64,000 nt of DNA, taken from contig CM119269.1 of the NCBI GenBank assembly GCA_051294375.1, forward strand, positions 7,747,225-7,811,224, in the 5' to 3' direction. The translations under genes and the position numbers were made by a program. The first letter of the stretch is position 1, and every line of letters starts with the position of its first letter. This DNA is from Paraspadella gotoi (taxonomy: Eukaryota; Chaetognatha). Shown one piece after another: positions 20,739-32,737 of this stretch. Under the pieces are notes generated by a model, which was not told where the DNA came from, did not search any database, and saw only the letters and a program-made list of their open reading frames with translations.

Positions 20739-21419
20739 AAAAAAATCGAGTGAAATGAAATCGATAAACGAGGAGGAAAGGGTCGTCAATCCTGGTTGTT
20801 GTTGTTGTTTTGTTGTGTTGTTATATTTTGTTGTTGTTGTAGATTTAGAAAGCGAGGATTGAAAACCTGGAGGAGGAAGGGAAAGGAAAAGACGAAGGAG
20901 GAAAGGAAAGAGAAGGAGGAAAAGAAAGAGAAGAGAAGGAGAGAGAAGAAGAAGAGGGGATGTAGGGAAAAGATCAAAGAGAGAAGAAAAGAAAAAAATA
21001 ATATTATCACTCGAAATTCTAAAAATAGAAAAAAAAAATAGAAGAAAGACGAGCGCGAGTGAAGAAGGCAGCATTTTAACAACGAACGCATCCGAGGTGA
21101 ATCTTGAATGATCGATAAACTTAAAGGAATTATCGAAAGGAGATAGAGGGACCGTTATAGAGACAGACGGATGGAGATCTGAGAGACGGCAACGAACGGA
21201 TGGATGCATAGAAGGAACGGACTGGCAGGATGGACAGACCGACCAGTTCCGATAAACGCGAAGGATTTTTTCGTCGATGATGAATCGACGACTCGAAGTC
21301 GAAGGGCTGTTGACGAGTTAAGAGGGAAGGCGGGCAGAGGAGGGCTGAGTGGCGGGCATGAGAAGGGCTGAGCGGGCAGAGGAGGGCAGAGGAGGACAAA
21401 AGAGGTGAAAAGGAAGGCG

Positions 21420-21850
21420 GAAGGCGGTGAGAAAAGAAAAACAAAGGAAATAAGGGGAAAAGGAGAAAGACTGAGAAAGGAACAGGGAAAGGAAAAAGAA
21501 ATCACAACAAAATAAGGAAAAATGAGAAGAAGACTCGAAAAAGGGAAAAGGCTCTAAGGAAAAAGGATAAAGGCTTAGAAAGGAAAGTGGAAAGGAAAAA
21601 GAAACCAAACGAAAAATAAGGAAAAAGTAGAAAGACTGAAAAAGGAAAAAGGCTAAGGAAAAAGGATAAAGGCTCTAGAAAGGAAAGTGGAAAAGAAAAA
21701 AGAAACCAACTAAAATAAGGAAAAGGAGAAAGACTGAAAAAGGAAAGGGAAAGAGAAAAAGGAAGAAAGGAAAATAAGGAAAGAAGATAAAGGCTTAGAA
21801 AGGAAAGTGGAAAGAAAAGAAACCAAACTAAATAAGGAACGAAGGAAAAG
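21420..21850. repeat. 97-bp minisatellite, copy 1
   Basis: About four purine-rich units containing AAGGCTTAGAAAGGAAAGTG and ACCAAAC..AAATAAGG. The period is clearest in the second copy at 31370-31780 (starts at 31441 and 31538). Confidence 0.85.
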
Positions 21851-22099
21851 GCTAAAATCGGGAAGAGACGAGATAAGAAATCGCGAAGCGTCAAATTTTT
21901 CTCGATGTCCGAATCTCGAATCATAAAAAAAATAAGTGGCTGCCTCTATTTAAATGCGTAGGTCGCTTTGAAGGGTTGAAAGTGAATCGTTACTTGGGTT
22001 TTCCAGGATCAAAATGACGAAAATATTTTTTTTTTGGTCAAAAAGGAAAGAAGACGTCTGAGGCTTTCGGGACTAGCACTATATTAATTATAGATGCTT

Positions 22100-22214
22100 G
22101 CCCAGGGTCTGGTATTATCTTGACTTAACTCTCCATAGTATATCCAAAGTAAGGGACAACATAAGTTGTTTATGAAATAAATTGAATAACTTTTATGTTG
22201 GTTGTACCAATTTC
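22100..22214 (-). mobile_element. diverged copy of the MITE-like element
   Basis: Read on the minus strand it begins AATTGGTACAACCAACATAA and keeps CCTTACTTTGGA from the element body. It lies within block B and is repeated at 32000-32112. Confidence 0.5.
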
Positions 22215-22421
22215 ACAATATGATGTATTTATTAAAACGAATTTACTAAACGAATTCTACCCAATATGAATTTATCTTAAAGTGGGCTCACAACGCTCAC
22301 ATACTTCACACTCACTTAGACTCCAGACTTCAAAAACCACGTCCAATCTCTAACAGAATCTCGTGGCAAATAGAGTGCGTGTTACCAGTTTGCCAGTTTA
22401 ATGCATTTCCTCTCCTCAAAG

Positions 22422-22636
22422 TTTCGGCAGTTGAATCCAAAACACGGAGAGGAAAAGGAATTTTAAAATCTTTGGAACTGTTGTCAAATTTGATTCAGAC
22501 GACGACGACGATAACGAAGACGACGACGACGACGATGACGAAGTTAAAAAACGAAGACTGGGACGACGACGACGACGACGACAATGATGTTAAAACGAAA
22601 AGAGTTATGTCTTATGACAATATAAATACATATTGA
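22422..22636 (+). pseudogene. Asp-rich exon, copy 1 (three 1-bp insertions)
   Basis: Compared with 32316-32527 this copy has three single-base insertions, all in short homopolymers (CTTTGG, CAAATTT, GTTAAAAAACG). The first two shift the frame, so the first Asp run reads as Thr. The third restores it for NEDWDDDDDDDNDVKTKRVM. The insertions sum to one codon. This is what homopolymer sequencing error looks like, although a genuine compensated gene copy cannot be excluded. Confidence 0.5.
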
Positions 22637-22769
22637 AGTATGAACAACATAAAATAAGATAAAACAATTGTGCGAAGTTAAAACAGAAAGGTCGATTTGA
22701 ATATAAGTTTAAAACCAAAAAAGGCCAATCCATAGCAAAGAACAAAATAAACAATAAATAAAACAAGTG

Positions 22770-23010
22770 AAGACTCGAACAATGACGACGACGACAAGAT
22801 CGATGTAAGAGAACGACGACGACGCACGACGACGACGACGCGATGACGACGTCGACGACGACGAACGATGAAACCCAATTGGGCGAGAGTCACATCTCCT
22901 AAAGAGCTCGCCTCTCAGGAATTGTTTCCATTTGGGAGGGACCACCTGGAAATAACTACATGGCAATAACAACAACAACGACGACGACGACGACGGTCGA
23001 CGACGAAAAA
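22770..23010 (+). pseudogene. downstream Asp/ETQLGE segment, copy 1 (frame broken)
   Basis: Homologous to 32697-32936. Here DETQLGE is followed by a frame change and an early TAA, while ELFP and PPGNNYMA-coding DNA remains downstream. Confidence 0.4.
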
Positions 23011-23935
23011 CGGAATTAAACGTCGATCGAGAAAGAAAAACGAGAGATAAATATCACAAATGATAATAAATTAAAAAAAGGTAGTTTTAACTACGTCAAA
23101 TCATACTACGTTAAAATTATTAGAAGTGAGAATCAGAACGAGACATTTTACGAATGTTAAAAACAAAATAACGGAAATGCAATGGAAAGAATGAGAGACA
23201 AAAAAAGGCGAGACGATGACATAAAGTTAACAACGAAAAAGAACAAAGAGGGTAAGGACAATCATTAAAAGACAAGGATGGGAAAAGACAACTATTAAAA
23301 GACATAACCAAAGAAGAAAGGAGACGAGATAACGAGATCTTTGCAGAAAACGACGAAGAAAACCGTTGAGGTTTGACGCGATGGTGAGAACAATGGCCCA
23401 AGAAATGACGCAAGCAATGGCGCAATAAATGGCGTAAGCAATGGCGCATATAATAGCTCATAGAGCATAGTAACTGTGCATCCATTATATGCACTATGAA
23501 CGATTAAGATAAAAAATAATACATTGTAAAGAAAAGATGAAATGGCAATATGGTAAAACGGCGCTTGCAATCAATCTACCATCAAGTAGACAAGAGGACA
23601 ATACAAGAAAAGCGAAGAACCAAATTTTCGTCTTTCCATTTGTGAATTCTCTCTCTTCTCTTCTCTCTCTTTTCTTCACCGCTGGATCCTCAGCCCCTGA
23701 TGTACAACGTTTTTACAAGTTTTTACACGGACGGTTACTGAGGCTGCCAAGAATACGCTTCCATAATTGAGAGTGAAGGAGAAACCAAAGTATCTTGTTT
23801 TTGTGTTTTGTAAAACAGGAAGTGAAATATGAATCTCTCTCTAGAGAGAGAGAGAGAGAGAGAGAGAATGAACAGTTACAAAATTGTTTTCCTCAAAAAA
23901 TGGGAGATTCCTTTTGAGTTTTGACCTCGTCTTAC

Positions 23936-23954
23936 TTTTTTCTGTCCCCGACAT
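23936..23954 (-). CDS. duplicate of minus-strand start exon (orphan)
   Basis: Identical in sense to 18807-18789: ATG, MSGTEK, donor GTAAGA. In this copy the DNA downstream on the minus strand is block B, so exon 2 is not in reach. As assembled it is an orphan first exon with its own promoter copy. Confidence 0.35.
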
Positions 23955-24634
23955 CGCGCTGTCTGTCTTTGTGAGACTCCTGCCAGGGGCTAAGGGGTCA
24001 CTGGTCAAAGATCACGCAAGAAGTGATTGCGCCTTGCTCTCCTTGAAATCAACTGCCCCACAAAAAAAATTTGGAAAAAAATATTGGAGCGTGAACAAAT
24101 CCCACGACCCCCTGACAAATTAATTAAAAAAAAAAACCTAAGATATAATATAAAAAAATTTAAATAACCTTAAGTATGCAGCATGGTGAAAAAAATTAAG
24201 CTTTTAATTTTCCCGAAGAAGTTAAAAACAAAATTTCAGTGATTGCGATAAACAATAAGCGCCTACAACTACCTACCGATTCTCAATGCAATCAGGATTG
24301 AGTTAACGCTAACGAACTGAGGCTTTCGAAAGCTAAAACTTTCGCAACGACTCCCGAGCGGCCGAGTCGACTATCGTAATTGTGACACTCGCAGCGCTCG
24401 CTAGCAGTTTTGCAGTTCTCGCGACTCTCGCGAGCAGAGTTGTGGCAATCTCCACTCGCAGTTCTCCGAGTTTCTTAAAAAATAATAATAATAATAAAGC
24501 CAGAAAAAAAAGGAAAAAAAATTTTAACCTTGACACGAATCTGAATTTATCGTCGAATCGTTTACAGTCTTCGTCGACGTCGTCGTCGTCGTCGTCGTCG
24601 TCGTATTCTATCTACGTCGTCGTGTTCTTCTCAC

Positions 24635-24652
24635 ATGACTGAGTATCCAGGG
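24635..24652 (+). CDS. duplicate of plus-strand start exon (MTEYPG)
   Basis: Same ATG and GTAAGA donor as 19469-19485, with one extra G before the donor. It is followed on the plus strand by an inverted block, so the gene it would start cannot be traced. Confidence 0.28.
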
Positions 24653-24729
24653 GTAAGAGAGTCTTTAATTTCGAGACGAGAGATGAAGAAAAATGGCGGC
24701 GCCTTCATTTCTCAGAAATAGACGCCGAG

Positions 24730-24767
<38 letters not shown>

Positions 24768-25983
24768 AATCGTCAAACCGTCGATCGTTCCTTTAAATGT
24801 TGACGCCATGAATAACGGAAAACTCGCTACCTTCATTTACCGAGGCCAATCTTGTTCCTTTCTCNNNNNNNNNNNNNNNNNNNNNNNNNNNNNNNNNNNN
24901 NNNNNNNNNNNNNNNNNNNNNNNNNNNNNNNNNNNNNNNNNNNNNNNNNNNNNNNNNNNNNNNNNNNNNNNNNNNNNNNNNNNNNNNNNNNNNNNNNNNN
25001 NNNNNNNNNNNNNNNNNNNNNNNNNNNNNNNNNNNNNNNNNNNNNNNNNNNNNNNNNNNNNNNNNNNNNNNNNNNNNNNNNNNNNNNNNNNNNNNNNNNN
25101 NNNNNNNNNNNNNNNNNNNNNNNNNNNNNNNNNNNNNNNNNNNNNNNNNNNNNNNNNNNNNNNNNNNNNNNNNNNNNNNNNNNNNNNNNNNNNNNNNNNC
25201 TCTCTCTCTCGTTTTAAAAGTTTTTTCTTCTCGTTTATAATTGTTCGTGTTTCTTGTTTCGGCTAAGGCTGGAGAACGAATCTTTAATTTAATATTTGTC
25301 ATTATTTGTGAGACAATACTAGACGACGCCCGCAACAAAAAAGGATATTTTTAGTAATGCGTGACAACATAAAATGGAGACAAATAGAGACAAAAATAGA
25401 ATAAATAAAAAGAAAAAAACCCAAGACTTTTTTTTGGTGGGAGAAAAGTTAATGAGACGTAAAGAAACTCAAGAGCAGAAGTCTTATGGTGATTCGCCTC
25501 CGAAATAAAAACAAACAAACCATCTCCATGGCGACGGCGATATATGGATAAATTAAACAGGGGGAGGGGGAGAANNNNNNNNNNNNNNNNNNNNNNNNNN
25601 NNNNNNNNNNNNNNNNNNNNNNNNNNNNNNNNNNNNNNNNNNNNNNNNNNNNNNNNNNNNNNNNNNNNNNNNNNNNNNNNNNNNNNNNNNNNNNTTATTA
25701 AATATTAACCATAGAATGCAATAGCTCTCACCAGCATTGTGCAAGGGCGATGTTTCACTTGTGATGCTCACGCAGGCTGAACCATCTCAACTACGCATTA
25801 ATCACTATTCGCATAAACAAATTTTCCTTTCCTCCTCGTCTTTCCTTTCCACTTCCTCCTCCAAGGTTTTCAATCCTCGCTATTCTAAATCTACAACAAC
25901 AACAAAATAAACAACAACAAACAACAACAACAAACGCGCCATGACGGACCCTTTCTCCTCGTTTATCGATTCATTTCACTCGA

Positions 25984-26068
<85 letters not shown>

Positions 26069-26354
26069 TCTCCTCTCTCTCTGCTCCGACATGGATGCGT
26101 GACCACGTCATTTAGACTCAAATGACTCATTCAAACTACGTCTAGGAAAAATAGACTTTTTTTTTGCTTTTTGTTTGTTTATATACTTTGTATCGCGAAT
26201 AGTGATGTAATGCGTAGTTGAGAGGTCAGCCTGCGTGAGCATCCACAGTGAAACCCACGCCTTGGCAATGCTGGTGAAGCTATTGCATTCTGATGGTTAA
26301 TATTTAATAACACTAATCCCTCTCTCTCTCTCTCTCTCTCTCGTCTCTCTCTCT

Positions 26355-26388
<34 letters not shown>

Positions 26389-27429
26389 CTCTCTCTTTCT
26401 CCCCCTCCCCTGTTTAATTTATTCCATATATCGCCGTCGCCATGGAGATGGTTTGTTTGTTTTTATTTCGGAGGCGACATCACCATAAGACTTCTGCTCT
26501 TGAGTTTCTTTACGTCCTCATTAACTTTTCTCCCACCTAAAAAAAAGTCTTGGGTTTTTTTTCTTTTTATTTATTCTATTTTTGTCTCTATTTGTCTCCA
26601 TTTTATGTTGTTCACGCATTACTAAAAATATCCTTTTTTGTTGCGGGCGTCGTCTAGTATTGTCTCACAAATAATGACCAAATATTAAATTAAAGATTCG
26701 TCTCCAGCCTTAGCCCGAAACAAAAACACGAAAATTAAAACGAGAAGAAAAAACTTTTAAAACGAGAGAGAGAGAGAGAGAGAAGAGAGACGAGATGAGA
26801 GAGAGAGAGAGGCCATCTCAAAAGATAAGAGGAATAGATTTTGTCTTATTTCCAATGACGCTCAGTTTTTTTTTTTGTCGGATAAAAAAAATCATTCTAT
26901 GTCATTCAATCCTCCTTTGCAGGAAATGACGAGAGAGACAGAGACAGGACGCGGATAAGAGAAGAGAGAGAGAGAGATGAGAGAGAGGGAGAAGAGAAGA
27001 GAGGAAGAAGAATAGAGAGAGAGAGAGAGAGAGAAGAGAGAGAGAGAAAGGACACAGATTGGCTCGGTAAATGAGGTAGCGAGTTTTCCGTTATTCATGG
27101 CGTCAACATTTAAAGGAACGATCGAGGCTTTGACCGATTTTCTCGTCGTTCGTCGTCGTCTCGTCGTCGTTCGGCGTCCTCGGCGTCCTATTCTAGAGAA
27201 ATGAAGGCGCCGCCATTTTTCTCATCTCCTCGTCTCGAAATTAAAGACTCTTTACCCTGGTACTCAGTATGTAGAAGAAGACGACGACGTAGATAGAAGA
27301 CGACGACGACGAACGAAGCAAGACTGTAAACGATTCGACGATAAATTCAGATTCGTTGTCACAGGTTAAATTCTTTTTTCTCACTTTTTTTATCTGCTTT
27401 ATATTATTATTTTTTTTAGAAACTCGGAG

Positions 27430-27560
27430 ACACTGCGATGGGAGATTTCACACACTCTTGCTCGCGAGAGTCGCGAGAACTGCAAAACTGCTAGCGAGCG
27501 CTGCGAGTGTCACAATTACGTAGTCGACTCGGCCGCTCGGGACAGTCTTTTGCGAAAGTT
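27430..27560. promoter_or_regulatory. inverted copy of the CpG-rich promoter-like segment
   Basis: Keeps CTCGCGAGAGTCGCGAGAAC, the reverse complement of the double motif at 19265-19284, while the flanks carry more indels. Confidence 0.35.
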
Positions 27561-27977
27561 TTTAGCTTTCGAAAGCCTCAGTTGCGTTTGCGTTAAACCA
27601 ATCCTGATTGCATTGAGAATCGGTAGGGTAGTCTGTGGCGCTTATTGTATCGCAATGCATGAAATTTGTTTTTAACTTCTTCGGGAAAAATTAAAAGCTT
27701 ATTTTTTTCAGCCAATAGCTGATACTTAAAGGTTATTTAAATTTTTTTATATTATATCTTAGGTTTTTTTTTTTATTAATTTGTTCAGGGGGGTCGTGGA
27801 ATTTGTTCACGCCTCCAATATTTTTTTCCAAATTTTTTATTGTTGGTGCAGTTGATTTCAAAGGAGGAGCACGGCGCTAACATCAGTTCTTGACAGTTGA
27901 TCATCACTTTTGACACACTAAGTGACCCTTAGCACCATGGGCAGGAAGTCTCTAGCAAAGACAGACAGCGGATTCGA

Positions 27978-28003
27978 ACCCTGTCGGCGCCGAGACAGAA
28001 AAG
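27978..28003 (+). pseudogene. degraded copy of the minus-gene start exon
   Basis: The donor context ACAGAAAAGTAAGAC remains, but the start codon is replaced by CTG and several bases are inserted. Confidence 0.4.
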
Positions 28004-29306
28004 TAAGACGAACACGGTCCACAAAACATACACAAAGGATATCTCCACATTTTCTTGCAGACACGGAAACAATTTGTTAACTGTTATGTCTCTCTCCTCA
28101 GAGTGCATTCGTCTCTCCTCTCTCAGCTCTCTCTCTCTCTCTCTCTCTCTCTCATTCCTTCTACGTCCTTCTACTCCTTCGTCTCTACTCTCTTCCTTCT
28201 CCATACTCTCTCTTCACCCCCGCTCCCAATCCAGCCTTGACACTTCGTTGGGAATTAAAGTTTTGTCAGCAAAATCTGCTGCAAACTCGGAATCTTTATT
28301 TTATCCTCGCGATGCTCATTTGTTTTTTTAAATCTCGTTTCCCTTTTATTTCCGGATTACATTACAAGTTTTTTTATTTGCTTGTATTTTTTCTAACAAT
28401 TATTTTACTTAACCTCATAATATTGTAATTTCCGTTCATTTAGCTCTATGTTTCTGCTTTTTTCTCTTTTTGCTCAAATTTACTCTTTTCTATTTTTCTC
28501 TAATATTTTTTTTCCTCTCTTTCTTTCTTTTTCCTCCATTTAAATTTAATCTTATGAATTTATTTTCAATGCAAAACTAAAAAAGTGTTAATAAAAAACA
28601 AAATTTGAAAAATGAAGCTCAAGATGGGAGAAAGATCGAAGATAAATTTTTTCGGATAAAATATTGGCATGGAATCAATCAGATATTTTTTAACATCGTG
28701 AACAAAAAATTAGTTTTAAAGGAACGAGGACGTGTAAAATATGTCTGGTTTTATTCACCCTAACATAACATGATATAATAGAGTACAGTATAGTTCTAGA
28801 TGATACAAATGTATCTTTTTCCTCCTTATCTCTCTCTCTCTCTCTCATCTGCTTCTCCTCTCTCTCTCTTCGTCTCTCTCTCTCATCTCTTCTCTTCTCT
28901 CTTCTCAAGGTGAACTCAACTCATTCGTATTCTCTTTTATCTCAATTTTAATGAGTTTTTTTCTTCTCTTTTTTCTCGTCATTTTCGTATAAATTCGTGG
29001 AAATGAACAAATTCGTTTTTCGGATTCCTTCATTACGAAAATCCTGTCTTTCCGAGGAACAATTGCGGTTTTTAAAATCATTCCCTCAAAAAAAAATAAC
29101 TAATAATAATAAAAAAACCAAAAAACTTTAAAGATAAATACTCTCGGCCATTTTTTTTTTCTATCATTTTATAATTTTTTTCTCTTTTTTTTTTAACCGT
29201 TATTTTTGTTTTCTGCTTTATTTTTTTTTTTGGTATTTTTCAAATTTTCTAATTTTTTCTAATTTTAACATTGTCGTTTTGGTTTCTCTCCGTTCCTCTC
29301 TTCCAG

Positions 29307-29545
29307 CCGACGACAGCGACAGGCCGGCGCCCCTGCCCACGCCCATCCGCATAAAGACCCAAGATTACAGTTTCCACCCTCGCAAGTTCCCAACGCCGCC
29401 CCGAACCCGGCACCGTCAGCTCCGGCCCTTAATCCGACGCGGCCCAACGTCGGCCTGCCATGCGCCCTCGTTCGGTGCCACGACCCGGGCCTCGACCGCC
29501 CTCGGCTCTTCTCCACTTACATTTGGTCTCGGACTCGAATTCTTG
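29307..29545 (+). pseudogene. frameshifted inverted copy of exon 2
   Basis: Acceptor CTCTTCCAG and the first 20 or so codons (DDSD, PLPTPIRIKTQD) are preserved. Indels then change frame after SF, and again near LGSSPL. Read against the intact exon at 17304-17531 it cannot encode the same protein. Confidence 0.6.
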
Positions 29546-29595
29546 GTGGGACTGGTTTTTTATGTGATTAATCATATAGTATAAAAATATTGTCT

Positions 29596-29749
29596 AATTG
29601 GTACGGACCAATCTAAAAATTATTCATTAATCCAGATTAATTATGATTGGAGGCCTTAAACCATCCAAAAAGCCTGTCGCAGTAAGTCAGGGGCAGATAG
29701 CCTTATTTATTAAATTAATCGAAAATTTTTATATTGGTTGTAACAATTT
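29596..29749. mobile_element. MITE-like element, inverted copy
   Basis: Partner of 17111-17255 within the inverted block. It runs from AATTGGTACGGACCAATC to GGTTGTAACAATTT with the same body in reverse. Confidence 0.6.
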
Positions 29750-30310
29750 CATAGTATAACATGATCTTGATTCATGAAATAATTGCAATATATTAGTCTT
29801 TACTTATATAGGCTAAATAAAAACAAACAATTTTAAAATAAATAATTTTCACAATTAAGTATATAGATACTACTATTAATTTATTTCACCTATTAAATAA
29901 TATAAATACGGAGAATGTCTTAGTGTATATCTCTGGACTATAGAAGCATATTACATACTTTCTACAATGTCTATCTTTTTCTAATTTTTAAATTTTTTAT
30001 ATTTAACTTATTTTAAATAATACTTAATATCTTCCCACTATTTCTTTTCTTGTCTTCTCTTCATTGTAAACCTAACAAACAACATTTTAACAAGCCGTGG
30101 AATGACCGACCGACCGACCAAAATGAGTTTGTGCGACACATGATCCTTCTCGTTCATAATTAAAAAACTATCTTCTCTTCTCATTATATTTTGAGGAGAT
30201 CCGGTGTTATACAAGCCAATCTCCCAAGATTCTCCCTTTTCTCGTCTCTCTCTTCTCTCTCTCTCTCTCTATTCGCCTCTCCTCTCTCTCTCTCTCATCT
30301 CTCTCACTCT

Positions 30311-30811
30311 GTAGAGAAGCTTGGCTCCTACGGCCTCTTGAGGTGAGGAATAGTCCACTTGTCGACAACTTATCTGACGAAAAGTATCCCAAAACGTTTC
30401 TGTAAAAACTGAAGCTCAAAAGTCGAAAAAGAAGAAATGGGGAATAAATTTAAATAAATGTAAATAAAATGTAGACAAAATCCGTAGAGAACATCGAGAT
30501 TCAAATCGAGATTAATCAATAATTCGTAGAGAATCCAATAAAATCGTAGAAGAAGTCTTTCAGTAAAAATCGTAAGTAGAAAACTTTGTAAAAAGTAGTT
30601 GTCGGTCTAGGGTGATCCAGTGAATTAAATCTGTCTGTTAGTCTCGTCAGTAAAGTTTGGAGAGAGAGGAGAGAAAAAGAGAAGAGGAGAGAAAAGAAGA
30701 GCGGGAGACAAAGAGTGGAAGAGTCCGGTCAGTCTCTGTCCGGTCGATCGGTCAATCGTTCGATTGATCACGATCTGCGTCTCCGTTCGGTCTCGGCACA
30801 TCATCTACATT
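30311..30811. other. unique spacer between inverted P and second B
   Basis: Sequence not found elsewhere in the window, ending at a 25-N gap (30812-30836). A GA-rich patch lies at 30660-30715. No exon seen. Confidence 0.6.
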
Positions 30812-31239
30812 NNNNNNNNNNNNNNNNNNNNNNNNNGAGAAGGAGGAAAAGAAAGAGAAGGAGAAGGAGAGAGAAGAAGAAGGGGATGGAGGAAAAGATC
30901 AAAGAGAGAAGAAAAGAAAAAGAATAATATTTCACTCGAAATCTAAAAATAGAAAAAAAAATAGAAGAAAGACGAGCGAGTGAAAGAAGAGCATTTTTTA
31001 ACGAACGAATCCGAGTGAATTTGAATGATCGATTAAACTTAAAGGGAATTATCGAAAGGAGATAGAGGGACCGTTGTAGAGACAGACGGATGGAGATTTG
31101 AGAGACGGACGAACGGATGGATGCATAGAAGGACGGACTGGCAGGATGGACAGACCGACCAGTTCCGATAAACGCGAAGGATTTTGCGTCGATGATGAAT
31201 CGACGACTCGAAGTCGAAGGCTGTTGACGAGTTAAGAGG

Positions 31240-31312
31240 GAAGGCGGGCAGAGGAGGGCTGAGGCGGGCAGAGAAGGGCTGAGGCGGGCAGAGGAGGGCA
31301 GAGGAGGACAAA
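31240..31312. repeat. 20-bp GGCGGGCAGAG tandem repeat
   Basis: Three to four units of GAGGCGGGCAGAGGAGGGCT. Confidence 0.8.
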
Positions 31313-31369
31313 AGAGGTGGAAAGGGAAGGCGGAGGCGGAAAAGAAAACAAAGGAAAATAAGGGAAAAG

Positions 31370-31780
31370 GAGAAAGACTGAGAAAGGAAAAGGGAAAGGA
31401 AAAAGAAATCAAACAAAAATAAGGAAAAATGAGAAAGACTGAAAAAGGAAAAGGCTAAGGAAAAAGGATAAAGGCTTAGAAAGGAAAGTGGAAAGGAAAA
31501 AGAAACCAAACGAAAATAAGGAAAAAGTAGAAAGACTGAAAAAGGAAAAGGCTAAGGAAAAAGGATAAAGGCTTAGAAAGGAAAGTGGAAAAGAAAAAGA
31601 AACCAAACTAAAATAAGGAAAAAGGAGAAAGACTGAAAAAAGGAAAGGGAAAGGAAAAAGGAAGAAAAGGAAAATAAGGAAAGAAGATAAAGGCTTAGAA
31701 AGGAAAGTGGAAAGGAAAAAGAAACCAAACTAAAATAAGGAACGAAGGAAAAGCTAAAATCGGGAAGAGACGAGATAAAG
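31370..31780. repeat. 97-bp minisatellite, copy 2
   Basis: Unit starts at 31441 and 31538 define the 97-bp period; a third begins at 31634. Purine-rich throughout. Confidence 0.88.
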
Positions 31781-32315
31781 AAATCGCGAAGGTCAAATTT
31801 TCTCGATGTCCGAATCTCGAATCATAAAAAAAATAAGTGGCTGCTCCTATTTAAATGTAGGTCGCTTTGAAGGGTTGAAAGTGAATCGTTACTTGGGTTT
31901 TCCAGGATCAAAATGACGAAAATATTTTTTTTTTTGGTCAAAAAGGAAAGAAGACGTCTGAGGCTTTCGGGACTAGCACTATATTAATTATAGAATGCTT
32001 GCAGGGTCTGGTATTATCTTGACTTAACTCTCCATAGTATATCCAAAGTAAGGGACAACATAAGTTGTTTATGAAATAAATGAATAACTTTTATGTTGGT
32101 TGTACCAATTTCACAATATGATGTATTTATTAAACGAATTTACTAAACGAATTCTACCCAATATGAATTTATCTTAAAGTGGGCTCACAACGCTCACATA
32201 CTTCACACTCACTTAGACTCCCAGACTTCAAACCACGTCCAATCTAACAGAATCTCGTGGCAAATAGAGTGGCGTGTTTACCAGTTTGCCAGTTTATCAT
32301 TTCCTCTCCTCAAAG

Positions 32316-32527
32316 TTTCGGCAGTTGAATCCAAAACACGGAGAGGAAAAGGAATTTTAAAATCTTGGAACTGTTGTCAATTTGATTCAGACGACGACGA
32401 CGATAACGAAGACGACGACGACGACGATGACGAAGTTAAAAACGAAGACTGGGACGACGACGACGACGACGACAATGATGTTAAAACGAAAAGAGTTATG
32501 TCTTATGACAATATAAATACATATTGA
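32316..32527 (+). CDS. Asp-rich exon with KGILK motif, intact copy
   Basis: A CT-rich acceptor, TTTCCTCTCCTCAAAG, precedes 32316. Two leading bases plus 69 codons encode SAVESKTRRGKGILKSWNCC, then QFDSDDDDDNE, further Asp runs around EVKNEDW, and DVKTKRVMSYDNINTY before TGA. The non-repetitive parts on both sides of the Asp runs are in the same frame, which argues for real coding. RGKGILK resembles the KGILK protein-phosphatase-1 contact motif of inhibitor-2 proteins, but that is only a five-residue match. It would be a terminal exon, phase 2 at its 5' end. The upstream exon is unknown. Copy 1 at 22422 is frame-disturbed. Confidence 0.45.
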
Positions 32528-32530
32528 AGT

Positions 32531-32696
32531 ATGAACAACATAAATAAGATAAAACAATTGTGCGAAGTAAAACAGAAAGGTCGATTTGAATATAAGTTTA
32601 AACCAAAAAAAGGCAATCATAGCAAAGAACAAAATAAAACAATAAATAAAACAAGTGAAGACTCGAACAATGACGACGACGACAAGATCGATGTAA
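32531..32696 (+). CDS. open segment following the in-frame TGA
   Basis: In the same frame as the preceding exon and separated from it only by TGA plus one codon: SMNNINKIKQLCEVKQKGRF, EYKFKPKKGNHSKEQNKTIN, KTSEDSNNDDDDKID. It ends at GAT|GTAAGA, a good donor. It could be a separate exon with its own ATG (32534), a continuation through a misread stop, or AT-rich noncoding sequence that happens to be open. Confidence 0.25.
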
Positions 32697-32700
32697 GAGA

Positions 32701-32737
<37 letters not shown>

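Larger units (their letters stand above)
16545..20890 (+). repeat. duplicated block P (reference copy)
   Basis: Holds exons 1 and 2 of the minus-strand gene, the CpG-rich promoter segment and the plus-strand start exon. An inverted copy is at 25820-30310, and a direct copy of its right half (18690-20545) is at 23840-25815. Confidence 0.85.
20896..23830 (+). repeat. duplicated block B, copy 1
   Basis: Repeated in the same orientation at 30836-33718. The differences are mainly 1-2 base indels, many in homopolymers and in GAC runs. Confidence 0.88.
23840..25815 (+). repeat. second, direct copy of the right half of block P
   Basis: Matches 18690-20545, including the start exon copy, the promoter-like segment and the plus-strand start exon. 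Two N gaps (24865-25199, 25575-25694) replace the CT and GA repeats. Confidence 0.88.
25820..30310 (-). repeat. inverted copy of block P
   Basis: The reverse complement of 16545-20890, starting near the 20890 end and finishing with CT sequence opposite the GA repeat of 16543-16631. It joins the direct copy (ending about 25815) without spacer, forming a fold-back point in which about 350 bases of loop are missing on one side. Confidence 0.88.
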
